Origin: Clavaria fumosa
Lineage: Eukaryota > Basidiomycota > Agaricomycetes > Agaricales > Clavariaceae
Length of the DNA: 64,000 bases
Assembly (NCBI GenBank): GCA_951802425.1
Contig: OX637797.1
Coordinates: 1,488,001-1,552,000, forward strand
Direction: 5' to 3'
Made by a program: the position numbers and the translations under genes. Positions 44,286-54,879 of this stretch are shown here, piece after piece. A model generated the notes under the pieces. It had not been told where the DNA came from. It made no database searches and was given only the letters and a program-made list of their open reading frames with translations. Numbering within the stretch: the stretch's first letter is position 1; each line of letters opens with the position of its first letter.

Positions 44286-44542
44286 TTGCAGAAACTAGGA
44301 AAAGCTGACTAACGTCAGCAGAACCTTTGCTTGAATATCTTTGCATAAATTTGTGATACAACTATGGCTCACAATTGTGGTACCAGACAATGTCAGATAG
44401 TCATGCTGGTCCACAGGGGTTGTGAACAACGCTGTATTTTCCAAAAGATTACCCACTCATAAAGTTAGTGTGGCTGTGCTGATGCTGTGATAACAGATGT
44501 CACATAGTGTGACTGTCGCATACACTTTTGTCGATATCCACC

Positions 44543-46294
44543 ATGTCTGCCCCAATCATCCTTCCTTGTGCTGCTGTCCGTGTGGGTGGAAACACCAGCA
44601 ACCCCAAATCCTTGGTTGCCTCGTTTCAAGTCCAGGGTGCCATGTAAGTACTTTTGTTCTTGTCCATTCAATCTCCTCACTGAGTTGTGAAAGGGCCGCA
44701 ATGACTTTGACAGGCATGGGGTTTCCCCAAGTACAAGTTCGCTTAGAAAGGGATTCATCAGCTTGTAAAGTGAGTCTCCCCAAACTGCAGGATAGGCGTT
44801 ACTAATGACATTAGATGAGTCACCCTGATAAGAAAGGGCGTCATGTGGTCATGGTCCTCCATGTCAATCCGGTTCGACCTTTGAAACCCCAATTAGCACA
44901 GTTTTGGGGCAAGACTAAAGGTATGTACTTTTGAAAGCTTGCTCCATGTCTGTCTGAGAGGATCTAGGACGGGTACTGTTTCCAAAACTATTTCTCCTTT
45001 TTGACCAAGAATCAAGTCTCTGGAGTCAACAAACATACGAAGCGTTTGTTCAATCTGTCAAGCCTAACTTTCCGGGAGACACATGGCAATATCTTAGGTA
45101 TGTGGCTTGTTTTGAAAGCTAAATTTCAACATTAATGATTGGCAATATCATAAGACCTGAGGAATCCGAAGCTGCATGGGTATCTGGTGGGACAACATCA
45201 GGGTAGATCAATAACCTCATGTAATCAATATATTTGACATATTTTTCTCATTGTAGTGTTGGGAGCACACATATGCTTCTAGGTCCAGTTCAATTGAAAG
45301 ATATTGAACTTGACCAACTCAAGGCTGGTCAATGGATAGGGGGAGATATTGTCAACTTTGCACTTCAGTACGTCAACCAATGTTCAATTGTTAACAATGC
45401 TCAAGGTGGACAGAGAGACATACAAAGCATTGGAAACAGGGGCATCTGGAATATGGCTCGCAAATACATATTTCCTTCCAGTACTGAGGTAATTTCACCC
45501 CTTAATGATGTGGGTGAAAGCTGATCATTTATTAGAAGAAAGGATGGCACCAGAGATATTATCGCATGGCTTCCAGAATCTGCACACAAATGCAGATACT
45601 GGATTATTCCTGGGTTCAGTGAGGAACTGTACGTGGCTGATATCTTGTTGGAATTTATGGGGATGCTATACCTATTACAGGAAGCATTGGTTTACCATAA
45701 TTGTGGCAAACCCAGGCCATTGCTTTCTAGTCGATCAGCCAGATGGTAACTGGGGATGGTGAGTGTACCATTTCTTGCAATATTTTTGGTACTAACATCT
45801 TTACAGTACCATTGTCATACTTGACAGCTTTTTTCGTGACAGGGTGCATTCCAAAGATGCAAAGGCAATCCAAGACCTCTTCCGAGAGCTTGGGCATCAA
45901 CAGGGCCTAAAGTACACCAAGGACCCAAAGGTTATCCAACCAAAGGTTTGTGGCAAATTGTGCAAAAAAGGGTGCTTCATATATTTTCATATGTTCTTGC
46001 TTAGGTTCCAAAACAGAAAAACGGAGATGATTGTGGCATATATGCAATCCATTTTGCAAGGCTGTGGTTGCATGAAGGTGACAGATTAATGGATGTGGTG
46101 CTGGTAATTGGATATTTCTTTTCTTCTTCTAATGTCATTTCAACATCCCTTAGAACCCCTTGATGTCTCAACAAGACATTGAACAAGCATGGAAGTGCTG
46201 GAGGATTGGTGGGCTTCGGACAAGGCTACAAGAAGAGATCCTCACCGTTGCAGAGAAGAGTTGGTTTGAGCATGAAAAACAAAGGATAGTCTGA
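44543..46294 (+). CDS. Ulp1/C48-type SUMO protease-like protein
   Basis: Cysteine protease of the Ulp1 family, which removes SUMO or related modifiers. The C-terminal exons read in phase: GKHWFTIIVANPGHCFLVDQ carries the catalytic His (codon 45685-45687), ILDSFF carries the Asp (45823-45825), and KNGDDCGIYAIHFARLW carries the Cys (46032-46034). The triad is complete. Upstream exons contain HVVMVLHVNPVRPLKP, WSQQTYEAFVQSVKPNFPG and a block of MLLGPVQLKDIELDQLKAGQ. The proposed start at 44543 (MSAPIILPCAAVRVGG) and the first two introns are less certain. The gene ends 258 bp before the KDZ transposase, in the same direction; a SUMO protease neighbour fits a mobile element that must handle host SUMO-dependent silencing. 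Confidence 0.75.
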
Positions 46295-46393
46295 TTGCCA
46301 TTTACAGGCCTTTCTTCTTGTAATTCTACTGCCACTGGAATTTTATTGTATCTTGTATTTGTATTACTCTAACACTTTGCAACATAGAAGTTG

Positions 46394-46534
46394 CATATGT
46401 GAGTTTTTCAGTCAGCCCAATCACATGACACAACACTTTGTATGTGTGAGTTTTTCAGTCAGCCCAATCACATGACACAACACTTTGTATGTGTGAGTTT
46501 TTCAGTCAGCCCAATCACATGACACAACACTTTG
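46394..46534 (+). repeat. Three 47-bp tandem repeats upstream of the KDZ transposase
   Basis: Units 46394-46440, 46441-46487 and 46488-46534. Units 2 and 3 are identical (TATGTGTGAGTTTTTCAGTC, AGCCCAATCACATGACACAA, CACTTTG) and unit 1 differs near its start. The array ends 18 bp before the transposase ATG. CCAAT and CATGAC boxes recur in each unit, so it may set promoter strength or bind the transposase. Confidence 0.9.
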
Positions 46535-46552
46535 TCCACTGCAACCTCCGCC

Positions 46553-49500
46553 ATGCCAATCACTAAACGAAAAGAACATGCCCAGGAGGTTGAATTTGTT
46601 TCAATTTACAATAAACGACTGCGGAAATCCTTTTTGAAGTCTCGAAATGTCTACAAACAACCTGCTCAACCATACAACGTTCTACATAGCAAGCTTTGGT
46701 CTGGGACCTGCTCCAATGATTCCCTACTCCCCCAAACACCCCATAGCGAGGCCAAACAGACTCTGCCCTTTACATTTAATGCAGATGGTGACCCTGAGTG
46801 CATACTGGATTCTGATGCCCAATGGATTTCACATAAGAAAAAGCAAGGAAAGGTGAGGACTCCAAGTTGTTCTCTGTATGCTGAAGTATCTGAAAATGTA
46901 CACATTCAGACTCAGAATGAATTCCTTGAGGATTGGCTTCCTTTAAGAACAGCTTACCTGAGGGAAATCTTGGAATTAGAAGCTCCACCCCCTTCCAAAA
47001 TTTGTCAGGTCTGCAATCAGAACAACTTCAAGTTTCGATGCCGTGATTGTTTCTATCGGCCTGCAACTTGCTCCTCATGCTGCGCCAAATCTCACATCAA
47101 TATCCCATTCCATTCCATTGACGTTTGGAATGGAGTTTGTTTCCTGCCATCTGATCTCCTACATGTTGGACTGGCGATTCACTTAGGGCATCAAGGCTCA
47201 CCGTGTCCAGAATTCAAAGAGGAAGGGTACAGGGAGAAGGATCAATGGGAGCAAGATACCAGAAATGAACCTAATTTGGATAGGCCAGGTGCAAGTCTGC
47301 TTCTAGTTGTACACTCAAATGGAGTGTGCCGACGGAGCATCTATTACTGCCAATGCTCAAATGCTCCTTCCCACCATATACAGCTGCTTCAACACCGCCT
47401 GTTTCCTGCCAGCTATACGAAACCTCAAACAGTGTTCACATTTGAAGTCCTTGGTCACTTCCATATTGAGGCTATGGAGTGTAAAACCTCAGCAGGCGCC
47501 TTTTACTCCAAACTAAAGAGATTTACCTCTAATGCTTTCCCAGACACTGTACCAGTTAGTATCCTCCTTTCCTTTTCCCTCCATTTGTATTGACAAGCTG
47601 CTGGCATTAGGATCGATACTGTGAACTAATGAGAGTATCTCATCAATGGCAAGACTTGACAAATAGAAAACGATTTGGTTTTGGGCATGACTTGGATAGG
47701 AAAACAGGAAATGGGGACCTAGCACTGTTTTGTCCTGCTTGCCCTCAACCTGGCATTAATCTTCCTAACAACTGGCAAAGTCAACCAGATCAGTAAGTCT
47801 TGTTTTCATTGAATGCATGTGAACCCTGATAAAGAAATGCCAGATGGCTTTTCCGCAGATCCCTGGTTGTTGATGGAAATTTCTCAGCAGAACACTTGAA
47901 AATGCGAAGAGCAGAGAAAGATGTTAGGTTAGCAAATGGAGAGGCATATATTGTAGAGGAGGTGAATTATCAACATCACCTCTCTGAGGGCTTAGAGATT
48001 CGAGATGTAGGTGTCTAACTTGGACTGGTCACCTGAGATTCACTCCTACAACAGAAATCAAAATGCTCAAATCACAGGGCTATAAGCCAGTCAAATGCTC
48101 ACTCAAGTCACCTGGAAGCCACGGGAATAGGGGCATGTGCCTGCTCACGGCATGGGTGTTTCGTGCCACATTCTGTGGTTGATTTCCAGAAGGGCGAGCG
48201 GTGAGCTGAAAATGTCTGTATATTTGAATTTGGTTGCAAATACTTGTTGCTTTTTCTTCCAGTCACATCAACATTGACTATGCAATTTGCCAAGCTATCA
48301 AATATAGGACAGAAGGGATGACAGAGACTTTAGTCATCTATGATATCTGTTGTCAGTGGATTCGCAATTTCGACAAGAGGGTCCAGGGGAGCCAGTATCT
48401 GTCTGTGCACCCTTCAACAACAATCATACCTGCAGTGGGTAAATTTCACTTGGGGGCACACATTCGTTCCTGTTTCCCACTGTTCTCCTTGAACTTTGTT
48501 TATGGTGCTGGCAAGATGGAGAGATTTTGGAGACTCTGTGGTCAAACCTGAACAAGGTCTCCAGCAGCATACGGGCCATGAGCAAGGCACATCGGCACGA
48601 AATATTAGACGACTACATGCGAGATTCAAACTGGAAGAAAACAGTGGGTATTGGTGGGTATCAAAATTTTCTAAGCGAATTTGGGATAACTGAATATGCA
48701 ATCTAGTGAAGGCCCTCCTGGCGAAGTACAATGCTGCAACAGAAGGTCTTCGACAAACCAAGATTGCATTCAATGATTTGAATGAAGGGATTGGATCAGA
48801 AGCAAGAGAAGAATGGATGAATTTAGAGCAGATTGCTCTGCAAAATCGAGGGGAAGCCCTCAAAATATACGATATACAACTGGAAAAGAGTGAGTTGATA
48901 TTCCTCACTTCATCACTAGAGACAGAAATCTGAAAATTTCAATATGAAGCACCAACTCTTGCAGATATCAGGCTAACTCTCTCAGCTAGGGAAAAAGAAA
49001 CTGGAGTACCTTCGGGGATTACATCATTCCTGACTCAAGGCATGGATCTGGAACATATTCAGTAAGTGACATCCAAGATGCTAAGCCTACACACATGCCA
49101 ATGAGCCTCCAGATGTTCAATTGACCTAACCCGGAAGAGGAGACTCACAGCAGCTCAGAAGCAAAGCATTATTGATAAACAGAATGCACTTCAATCCAAA
49201 ATTGAAAATTTCAACCAACGAGTCTATACTGTTCTGGGAGATTTCGAGTGGGATGACCAACACCAGGAGACCATGCCAGAAGACACTGGACCTAGAGAAG
49301 AAACACAGGATGATCCTCAAGATGGTGACGTGGAAGACCTGGACATGGACGAGCAGAATTTCATACAGAACAGGCTTTGGATGCCTTCTATGTTTGGCCA
49401 TGACTTCTGCTTGAAAAATGGGTGGGAAAAATTTGTGGATCAAGAAATACAGCTGCGGGTGGTACAAGCAGAGGAGTCACTTGAAGGGCTCAGACTGGCA

Positions 49501-50149
49501 ATCGGACACAAGTCGTTGCTTTACAAGATACGAATTCGAAAATCCAAAACCCAGGCAAGCAAGACCAGGAGCCGCTCAGAACTCCTCCAAGTGAATGACA
49601 AGATCAAGGAGTATACTGGGAGGTACAAGTGTGCTAGGTCTGCCTTGATAAGCCTGGGAGCACCTGCACATGTACTTGAGAAGTTTCAAGTTCTCCAAGA
49701 CACGGACTTGAAAGTTAACACAGATGTGGCAGAGGAAAACCGGATTGGGCAGCAAAATGATGCATTACCCTGGTTCTGGAGGATTGGGACTGGGGGGAAT
49801 GCCGGGAACCCTTTGATGAATGAAAGTGAGTTCTTCGATATGTTAGCTTCCTCATATGTTTCTATGCTGACTGAAATAAGTATTGAGGGTGAACTGGCTG
49901 AGAGCAAAGGCTCGATATGACAGGTGGGAAGAAGAGATGTTATTGGTGAGACACGAAATGACATGGGCATTGGCATGGTATTCACACCAACAAAGGGAAT
50001 GGGAGAGGAGGAGAGTCTGGGCAGAAACACAGTGCTTGCATGGTCACAGAAGCTATGCTGAGAAGCAGGCTATGGTATGGAAGTGGATGAAGGAGGCTGC
50101 ATCTACTGCCTGGGGTGATATTTTGAGTCTACCACAAGTCAAATCTTAG
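46553..50149 (+). pseudogene. KDZ (Kyakuja-Dileera-Zisupton) transposase, one frameshift
   Basis: Cut-and-paste DNA transposase of the KDZ class. Exons 46553-47554, 47611-47792, 47859-48006 and 48055-48200 are clear, and 48263 begins the fifth. A CxC2-type cysteine cluster lies at about residues 147-185 (CQVCNQNNFKFRCRDCF, CSSCCAKSH). The first catalytic Asp is in VVDGNFSAEH (47872-47874) and the second in YDICCQW (48342-48344). The cysteine-rich KSKCSNHRA and GIGACACSRHGCFVPHSVVD segments sit between them. The third acidic residue should follow in a GEILETLW-like motif, but the frame breaks at about 48,515-48,522: EILETLW is present in another frame. Downstream helices (WMNLEQIALQNRGEALKIYD, LPWFWRIGTGG, WLRAKARYDRWEEEM) run to 50149. 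The gene is nearly whole, so decay or a sequencing error are both possible. Confidence 0.85.
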
Positions 50150-50260
50150 CTAGCCACATCAATTGTGGGGATACAAAGCACTGCAATTTCACCCAGACAG
50201 AAGCTCTTTTCCTGGAGTTCAGCAACAGTGATGAAGTGACCAGTTTCTATATAAATGTAC

Positions 50261-51436
50261 CTAGGTCAACAATTGCATGTACGTATTTTGAGTTGGGTAA
50301 GTTGGTCGTGGTATCTGTAGACGGTCATGAACAGAATCTTTCATGAAATGAGCAATGCACAATCGTTCGCCACCCTCCCAATCCATCACTTCATGCAGAA
50401 AAACTTTACCTGCAAATACAAGGACAGTTCCAGGATTGTAGGCAAATTGACCACCAAGTTCCTGGAGTGTCATGTATGCCTGCTTGTGAGTTCCAGCACT
50501 AACCAAAAGATCGTAGTGAGCCAGGCAGCCTCCCTTGTCGCGATGTGCAGGAGTCTTCCTGTTCACGATGACTTCCATTGCCGTAAAGATTGAGGGCCAA
50601 AGCTGCACATTCTTGTATGTTTTTGCCATTGCCACCCCAGATTGCACTTGGTCAATGGCTGAGCTCCCAAAGTCATATTGTTCTGGTGCGACCAAGGCCA
50701 TAATTGAATTGCACAGCTTCTCTGCATGTGCGATTCCTCGAATGAAGGAGGAACCATATGCAGTCTGCAAGCTGGTCGAAGCATGCAGTTTATCACTGAG
50801 CTGTTGACATTGAGACAGTAAAACAAGGTAGTTATGTGACAGCATTACCTGTTGCTGGCCTTGCATAAACCAGCCAGGAGAGAAGGACTTGATTCCGGCA
50901 CCAAAACGACCTCCGCCTTCAGGTTCGACAAGTCCCGTAGTACGCCTAGCATTACTTGGCAAGTCTCTGTCCAGATGCTTGCTAATGTGCTCACACCCTC
51001 TGTTGTACTGCTCCTGTAAATTGGTTAGAAAATATGGTTCAAATTTGATTGCCTTATCTCACCACTCTAGCACTAGAAAGAATTCCAGGCAGAGCCCACA
51101 GCAAGATACGACCGTGCTTATCAATTATTGTGCAGGGTTCCTCTTGAACACCGAGGTCTTGAGGCTGCTTGAAATACTTGCTGAATTTCACCAAGGCTGC
51201 ATCGAAATTATTGCTGCGTTTGGCTATGAGATTGATATGTTTCACACTGTCTGCAAACCGATCTATGTCCCATTCCGTTTGAACTGAATGGTCAAAGTGT
51301 TCAGCTGATTGTTGCAAGTCATTTAAGCTAACGCACTTGGGTTGAAGAGGGCATAGGCCACAGTTAGAACTACACGTTGTAGTTCTTCTTGAGTCACAGG
51401 TTGGTCGTCAGCATTACTCTCGTTGCTGGAATCCAT
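50261..51436 (-). CDS. TET/JBP-family 2-oxoglutarate/Fe(II) dioxygenase
   Basis: Predicted nucleic-acid 5-methylcytosine (or thymine) oxidase. Minus-strand exons start with MDSSNESNADDQPVTQEELQ at 51436. They join IQTEWDIDRFADSVKHINLI and LPSNARRTTGLVEPEGGG, and then the catalytic exon. Motifs: MEVIVNRKTPAHRDKGG with the metal-binding HxD (His codon 50543-50545, Asp 50537-50539), YDLLVSAGTHKQAYMTLQEL, FAYNPGTVLVFAGKVFLHEV with the distal His, and GGERLCIAHFMKDSVHDRL with the 2-oxoglutarate-binding Arg. The spacing and the PGTV..GK..HEV..GERLC pattern match basidiomycete TET/JBP proteins. All catalytic residues are present and the frame is open. It lies tail-to-tail with the KDZ transposase, 111 bp away. 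TET/JBP genes are known to travel with KDZ transposons in basidiomycetes. Confidence 0.85.
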
Positions 51437-51823
51437 GGCAACTCTCAATTCCTCAAGTTCGCCCCAAATTTTCAACCTTCCTTCAATTTTAGCTGGCTTA
51501 ACAGGATTAAAAATTGATGACTTGCCTTGTCTTGAGTGGCTTTTGCATTTTATGAGTTATGTGCTTGCATATCGTAGTGCGTAAGAGGCTCCACATGGTG
51601 CCTTTCAAAGTAGATGGCCTTGGGTGGGCATTAGACATCAACTCAGCTCAGTTAGACGATACATACGCATCACAAGGAGCATAATTGGTCCTCTTGTTTG
51701 AGCCAGATAAGTCAGTCTCTTGATGCTTCCTTTTGGCCATTGGATGAGTTGAATTCGCAAATCTATGTTAGGGGGTTTGACAGTCAACAAGGTCACATGA
51801 CTCCTTTTTTTTCTATTCTTCTT

Positions 51824-51976
51824 TTGAATCAGCATTTATATACTGCAACATTGGCAAAGACAAAGATGCAGTTGTACGTATGGTACATATTTATGAGATA
51901 AAGGATGAATTGGGGACAGAGGTATGTGGCATGGGTTTGTAGGTTATATTGCCATCATTTAGTGTGGGTCAGGCGG
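51824..51976 (+). repeat. 153-bp direct repeat, copy 1
   Basis: TTGAATCAGCATTTATATAC to GTGTGGGTCAGGCGG, near-identical to 52630-52782 (a few base changes, such as AGATGCAG/AGACACAG). Confidence 0.9.
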
Positions 51977-52282
51977 GTTTGTTGGGTATGATGCAGTATC
52001 GAAGAGGTTAAGGCTGGGTAGTTCTGGTGGGATAGGGGGTTTGAGCGGCTCTCCAGTTGAGGTGAATACTCCGGAGATTCGTAAGAATTTCGCGATGGCG
52101 AGTAGTCCTTTGGTACCGCTGAGCGGGATTGGCGGAGAGTGGTCGCGATGCACTTCCGATAGTATGTGTTGGTGTTCGTCGTATGCTCGGCAATTATGGA
52201 ATATATGGTCTATGTATCTCGTCGCTGGAGTTGTTGGGATCGTGTCTCTGCAGAGGCATTCGGGCTCGTGAGGTATTTTCAT
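51959..52282 (-). pseudogene. LINE (non-LTR retrotransposon) C-terminal remnant
   Basis: 107 codons on the minus strand resemble the extreme C-terminus of fungal LINE pol proteins: a Cys-x-Cys start (ECLC), DHIFHNCRAYDEHQHIL with the typical HxxxxC, then LSGTKGLLAIAKFLRISGVF and a TSTG ending. No reverse transcriptase is nearby, so this is a 3'-end fragment, as 5'-truncated LINE copies leave. Confidence 0.6.
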
Positions 52283-52629
52283 ATATTGTGATGCTATCTT
52301 ATGACAGGCACACAGTACAGCATTGATGGCAGAGGATAGTCATTTAGAGAAGTTCAATCAGAGTAGCTGGTAACAAGGCAATGTGAGAGCCAGTGTCATC
52401 TAGGCCTTTATGTTGGCCCTGATATATGCCTCATTAATTGATGAATGGGCCATTGAGCAATGTATTAGCCACAGTTATGTAGGCCTATATGTTCATTACT
52501 ACAAATTTACAATTTGGCCAACATGCAGTCTTCGCAGGTAATACATTTTTCAGGCTGGGCCTACACATTTGCCCAATGATGTCTCTTGATCGGCCCTCAC
52601 GTATGCCTCATTAATTGATGATTGGGCCG

Positions 52630-52782
52630 TTGAATCAGCATTTATATACTGCAACATTGGCAAAGACAAAGACACAGTTGTATGTATGGTACGTATTTAT
52701 GAGATAAAGGATGAATTGGGGACAGAGGTATGTGGCATGGGTTTGTAGGTTATATTGCCATCATTTAGTGTGGGTCAGGCGG
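52630..52782 (+). repeat. 153-bp direct repeat, copy 2
   Basis: Second copy of 51824-51976, 806 bp downstream. The pair flanks the LINE relic and its surroundings. Confidence 0.9.
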
Positions 52783-52833
52783 TTAGGTCAGATATCCATG
52801 TTCCTTCATACGTGAAGGAACAGATGCTTTACA

Positions 52834-54410
52834 CTACTGTTGATTTATAATTAGCCAGCGCCCTCCAAAAATTTCGCCTCCCAGCCAAACTTTCTCCTCA
52901 GGTGCATTGAAGATAAGTTTGTTGGTGCACTGCGGATTTCGACAAGCAAATATTCTTGCCCCAGCATTACCAGTAGATGAGACCCAGGAGCGGATGCAGC
53001 CACAAGCCTTGCACTGCACTGGGAGCTGATTTCCCCAAGGGCGAAGCTCAGGGTGAACCCACATATAACGAGCACCACGTATTTGTCCCTCTCTTGCCTG
53101 GAGATGGACGATGTCGGTGTGGCGACAAATTGCTGATGTCGCAGGTAGGAGCCTCCGGAGACAGTCCTCCAGACGGAATCCCTCCACCAGAACTTGCTGG
53201 GCATAGCCAACTACAAACCCTGCCGTAAGGCAAGGTTGCAGCTCAGCGGCTGTGAATGCGATGACATCCGAAATCAAAAGGCTGGAAATTTTGATTAATT
53301 AGCAAATTGAGAGTGCTAGTTATTGTCTTACCACTTGTTGCCTCTGCTAGCTCTGAATAACTACAGAAGTTCTTGACTAATGTTCCACAGGACATCATCC
53401 ACAATGTGACCTCTGCCCCTTTGAGGAATGTCAAGTGGGCAGGTGGGAGGAGGACGTCGAGAAACTAAGGCTTCAAATTAGCTGGAGGCAGATGCATTGT
53501 AAACAAACTCACGGGTTTGACCTGGGTGCATAACCCAGGTGAAAGAAAGAGGTCGCCAGTGTCATCATGAGAATGATTCGTAATAAAAATTATGACACGG
53601 GGATGTTTATTTCTGTGAAAATGGTTAGTACAATATGATATGAACCAGAAAGCTCATACTGAATCTTATGCACCAAGCTCTTCATGTACTCTGCGTGCAA
53701 ATTGATAAGGATGTCATTGGCAAGATCGAACACAACCTCTTCATACTGCAATGCCTCATCTCCAAGATACGACCGCATATAGTCAGCGAGAAGTCTTGCC
53801 GGCGTTCCAGCATGATCCATTCCTTTGAGGAGAAAGTGCAAGACAAGTAGTCCCTTGTTGCTGACACGAGAATTTGCAGTCATTTGAAAATTGCCTACTA
53901 CCTTGAGAGGTTGTGCAAACGCTGGTCGCAATCTTGCCGTGTTGGGCTTCCCGTCGATGATGTCGAGGCCCTTTGTCAAATAGAACCCCTACAATGCAAA
54001 GATAAGAGAACGAAACAGAATAAGTAAATCAATGCTCACATAATATGGGCTGAGGGTGGGTCCTTTGAAAGACCGAGCGTGGCAGGTGAGACACATGAAC
54101 TTGAGGTGTTCGGTGTCAATCGAAGTTGGGACAGTGAGGCATTTTGTGCATAGTGCCCGAGCACAGTAATCACAGACAAAAAGAAAACCACCATTAAGGC
54201 ACATGTAGCAGAACTGTGGAAAAAGTTTATTGTTTTGTACCAGTGCTCAGAGCAAAGGCGAATACTCACATTTTCACCCTCACTAGCAAATTCTGGTCTA
54301 ACCAGTGCTGTAGAAGTAGCTGTCGTTCTTGTGGATACAGCTGACCCTGGGACAATGCAGAGAGCGCGACCGCTGGTACTTCTCTGTGCTGTTTGTTTGT
54401 TTCGAGCCAT
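52834..54410 (-). CDS. Histone H3-tail mimic fused to a PHD-like zinc finger and C-terminal zinc ribbon
   Basis: Starts at 54410 with MARNKQTAQRSTSGRA, matching the H3 tail MARTKQTARKSTGGKA at 11 of 16 positions. Lys4 is kept; Arg replaces Lys9 and Lys14. After intron 1 an eight-Cys finger follows (54213-54040): FCYMCLNGG, VCDYCARALCTKC, FMCLTCHARSF, of PHD/ADD type. The middle (GFYLTKGLDIIDGKPNTARL, GLLVLHFLLKGMDHAGTP, HPRVIIFITNHSHDDTGDLF) looks like a globular, possibly peptidase- or nucleotidase-like fold I cannot name. The end (53,277-52,834) has VIAFTAAELQPCLTAGFVVG and a zinc ribbon (QCKACGCIRSW, ACRNPQCTNK). Introns join in phase except near 53,290, where the junction is uncertain by one base (a frameshift or a different acceptor). 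Minus strand, same direction as TET/JBP. Role unknown; reading or imitating H3 is inferred. Confidence 0.7.
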
Positions 54411-54879
54411 TGCGAGGGGGATAAGCACTAAGAGAGAGTGAGGGTCATGCATATATAATGTTTTTCAGATCACCTTGACTACAACAATACAAGACTACAT
54501 CTCTTGAATAGGGGAGGTTCAGTCGACAGTGGTACCACACAACGATTAGACAGAGGGGAGAACAAGGTGTGAAGCGACAAGAAGGAAGTTTCTATAACTA
54601 CCAGGGTAGGCAAGTACAATGATTGGACAAAGGGGGAACAAGACATGTTCAGACCAGGAAGGACTACTGTATGTGTAGTTACAAAGGCACAACAAGAATA
54701 TATCCAAGGCTGGGACAAAGCATCAAGAGAGCGTGATGAGTGTTGAGAAGGGCTAATGCTCAAATGTTCTCTTGTTTACTTGTGTCTATAATAGTTCTCA
54801 TTCACTTGTTTATAGTTGTCCCTTTGTGTCTACCTGCTCTCCTCTCCTTGTATTTACCTACTGGTGCCGTCGTGCCCTC
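54411..54879. other. Upstream region of the H3-mimic gene
   Basis: About 470 bp without a supportable gene; promoter of the minus-strand gene lies here. No TATA box stands out; a TATATAATG is at 54,451. Confidence 0.3.

Larger units (their letters stand above)
51437..52833. other. Repeat-rich spacer between TET/JBP and H3-mimic genes
   Basis: 1.4 kb without a host-like gene. It holds two 153-bp direct repeats, a LINE relic between them, and a shorter repeated block (TATGCCTCATTAATTGATGA at about 52,426 and 52,602). It includes the upstream region of the minus-strand TET/JBP gene. Confidence 0.5.
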
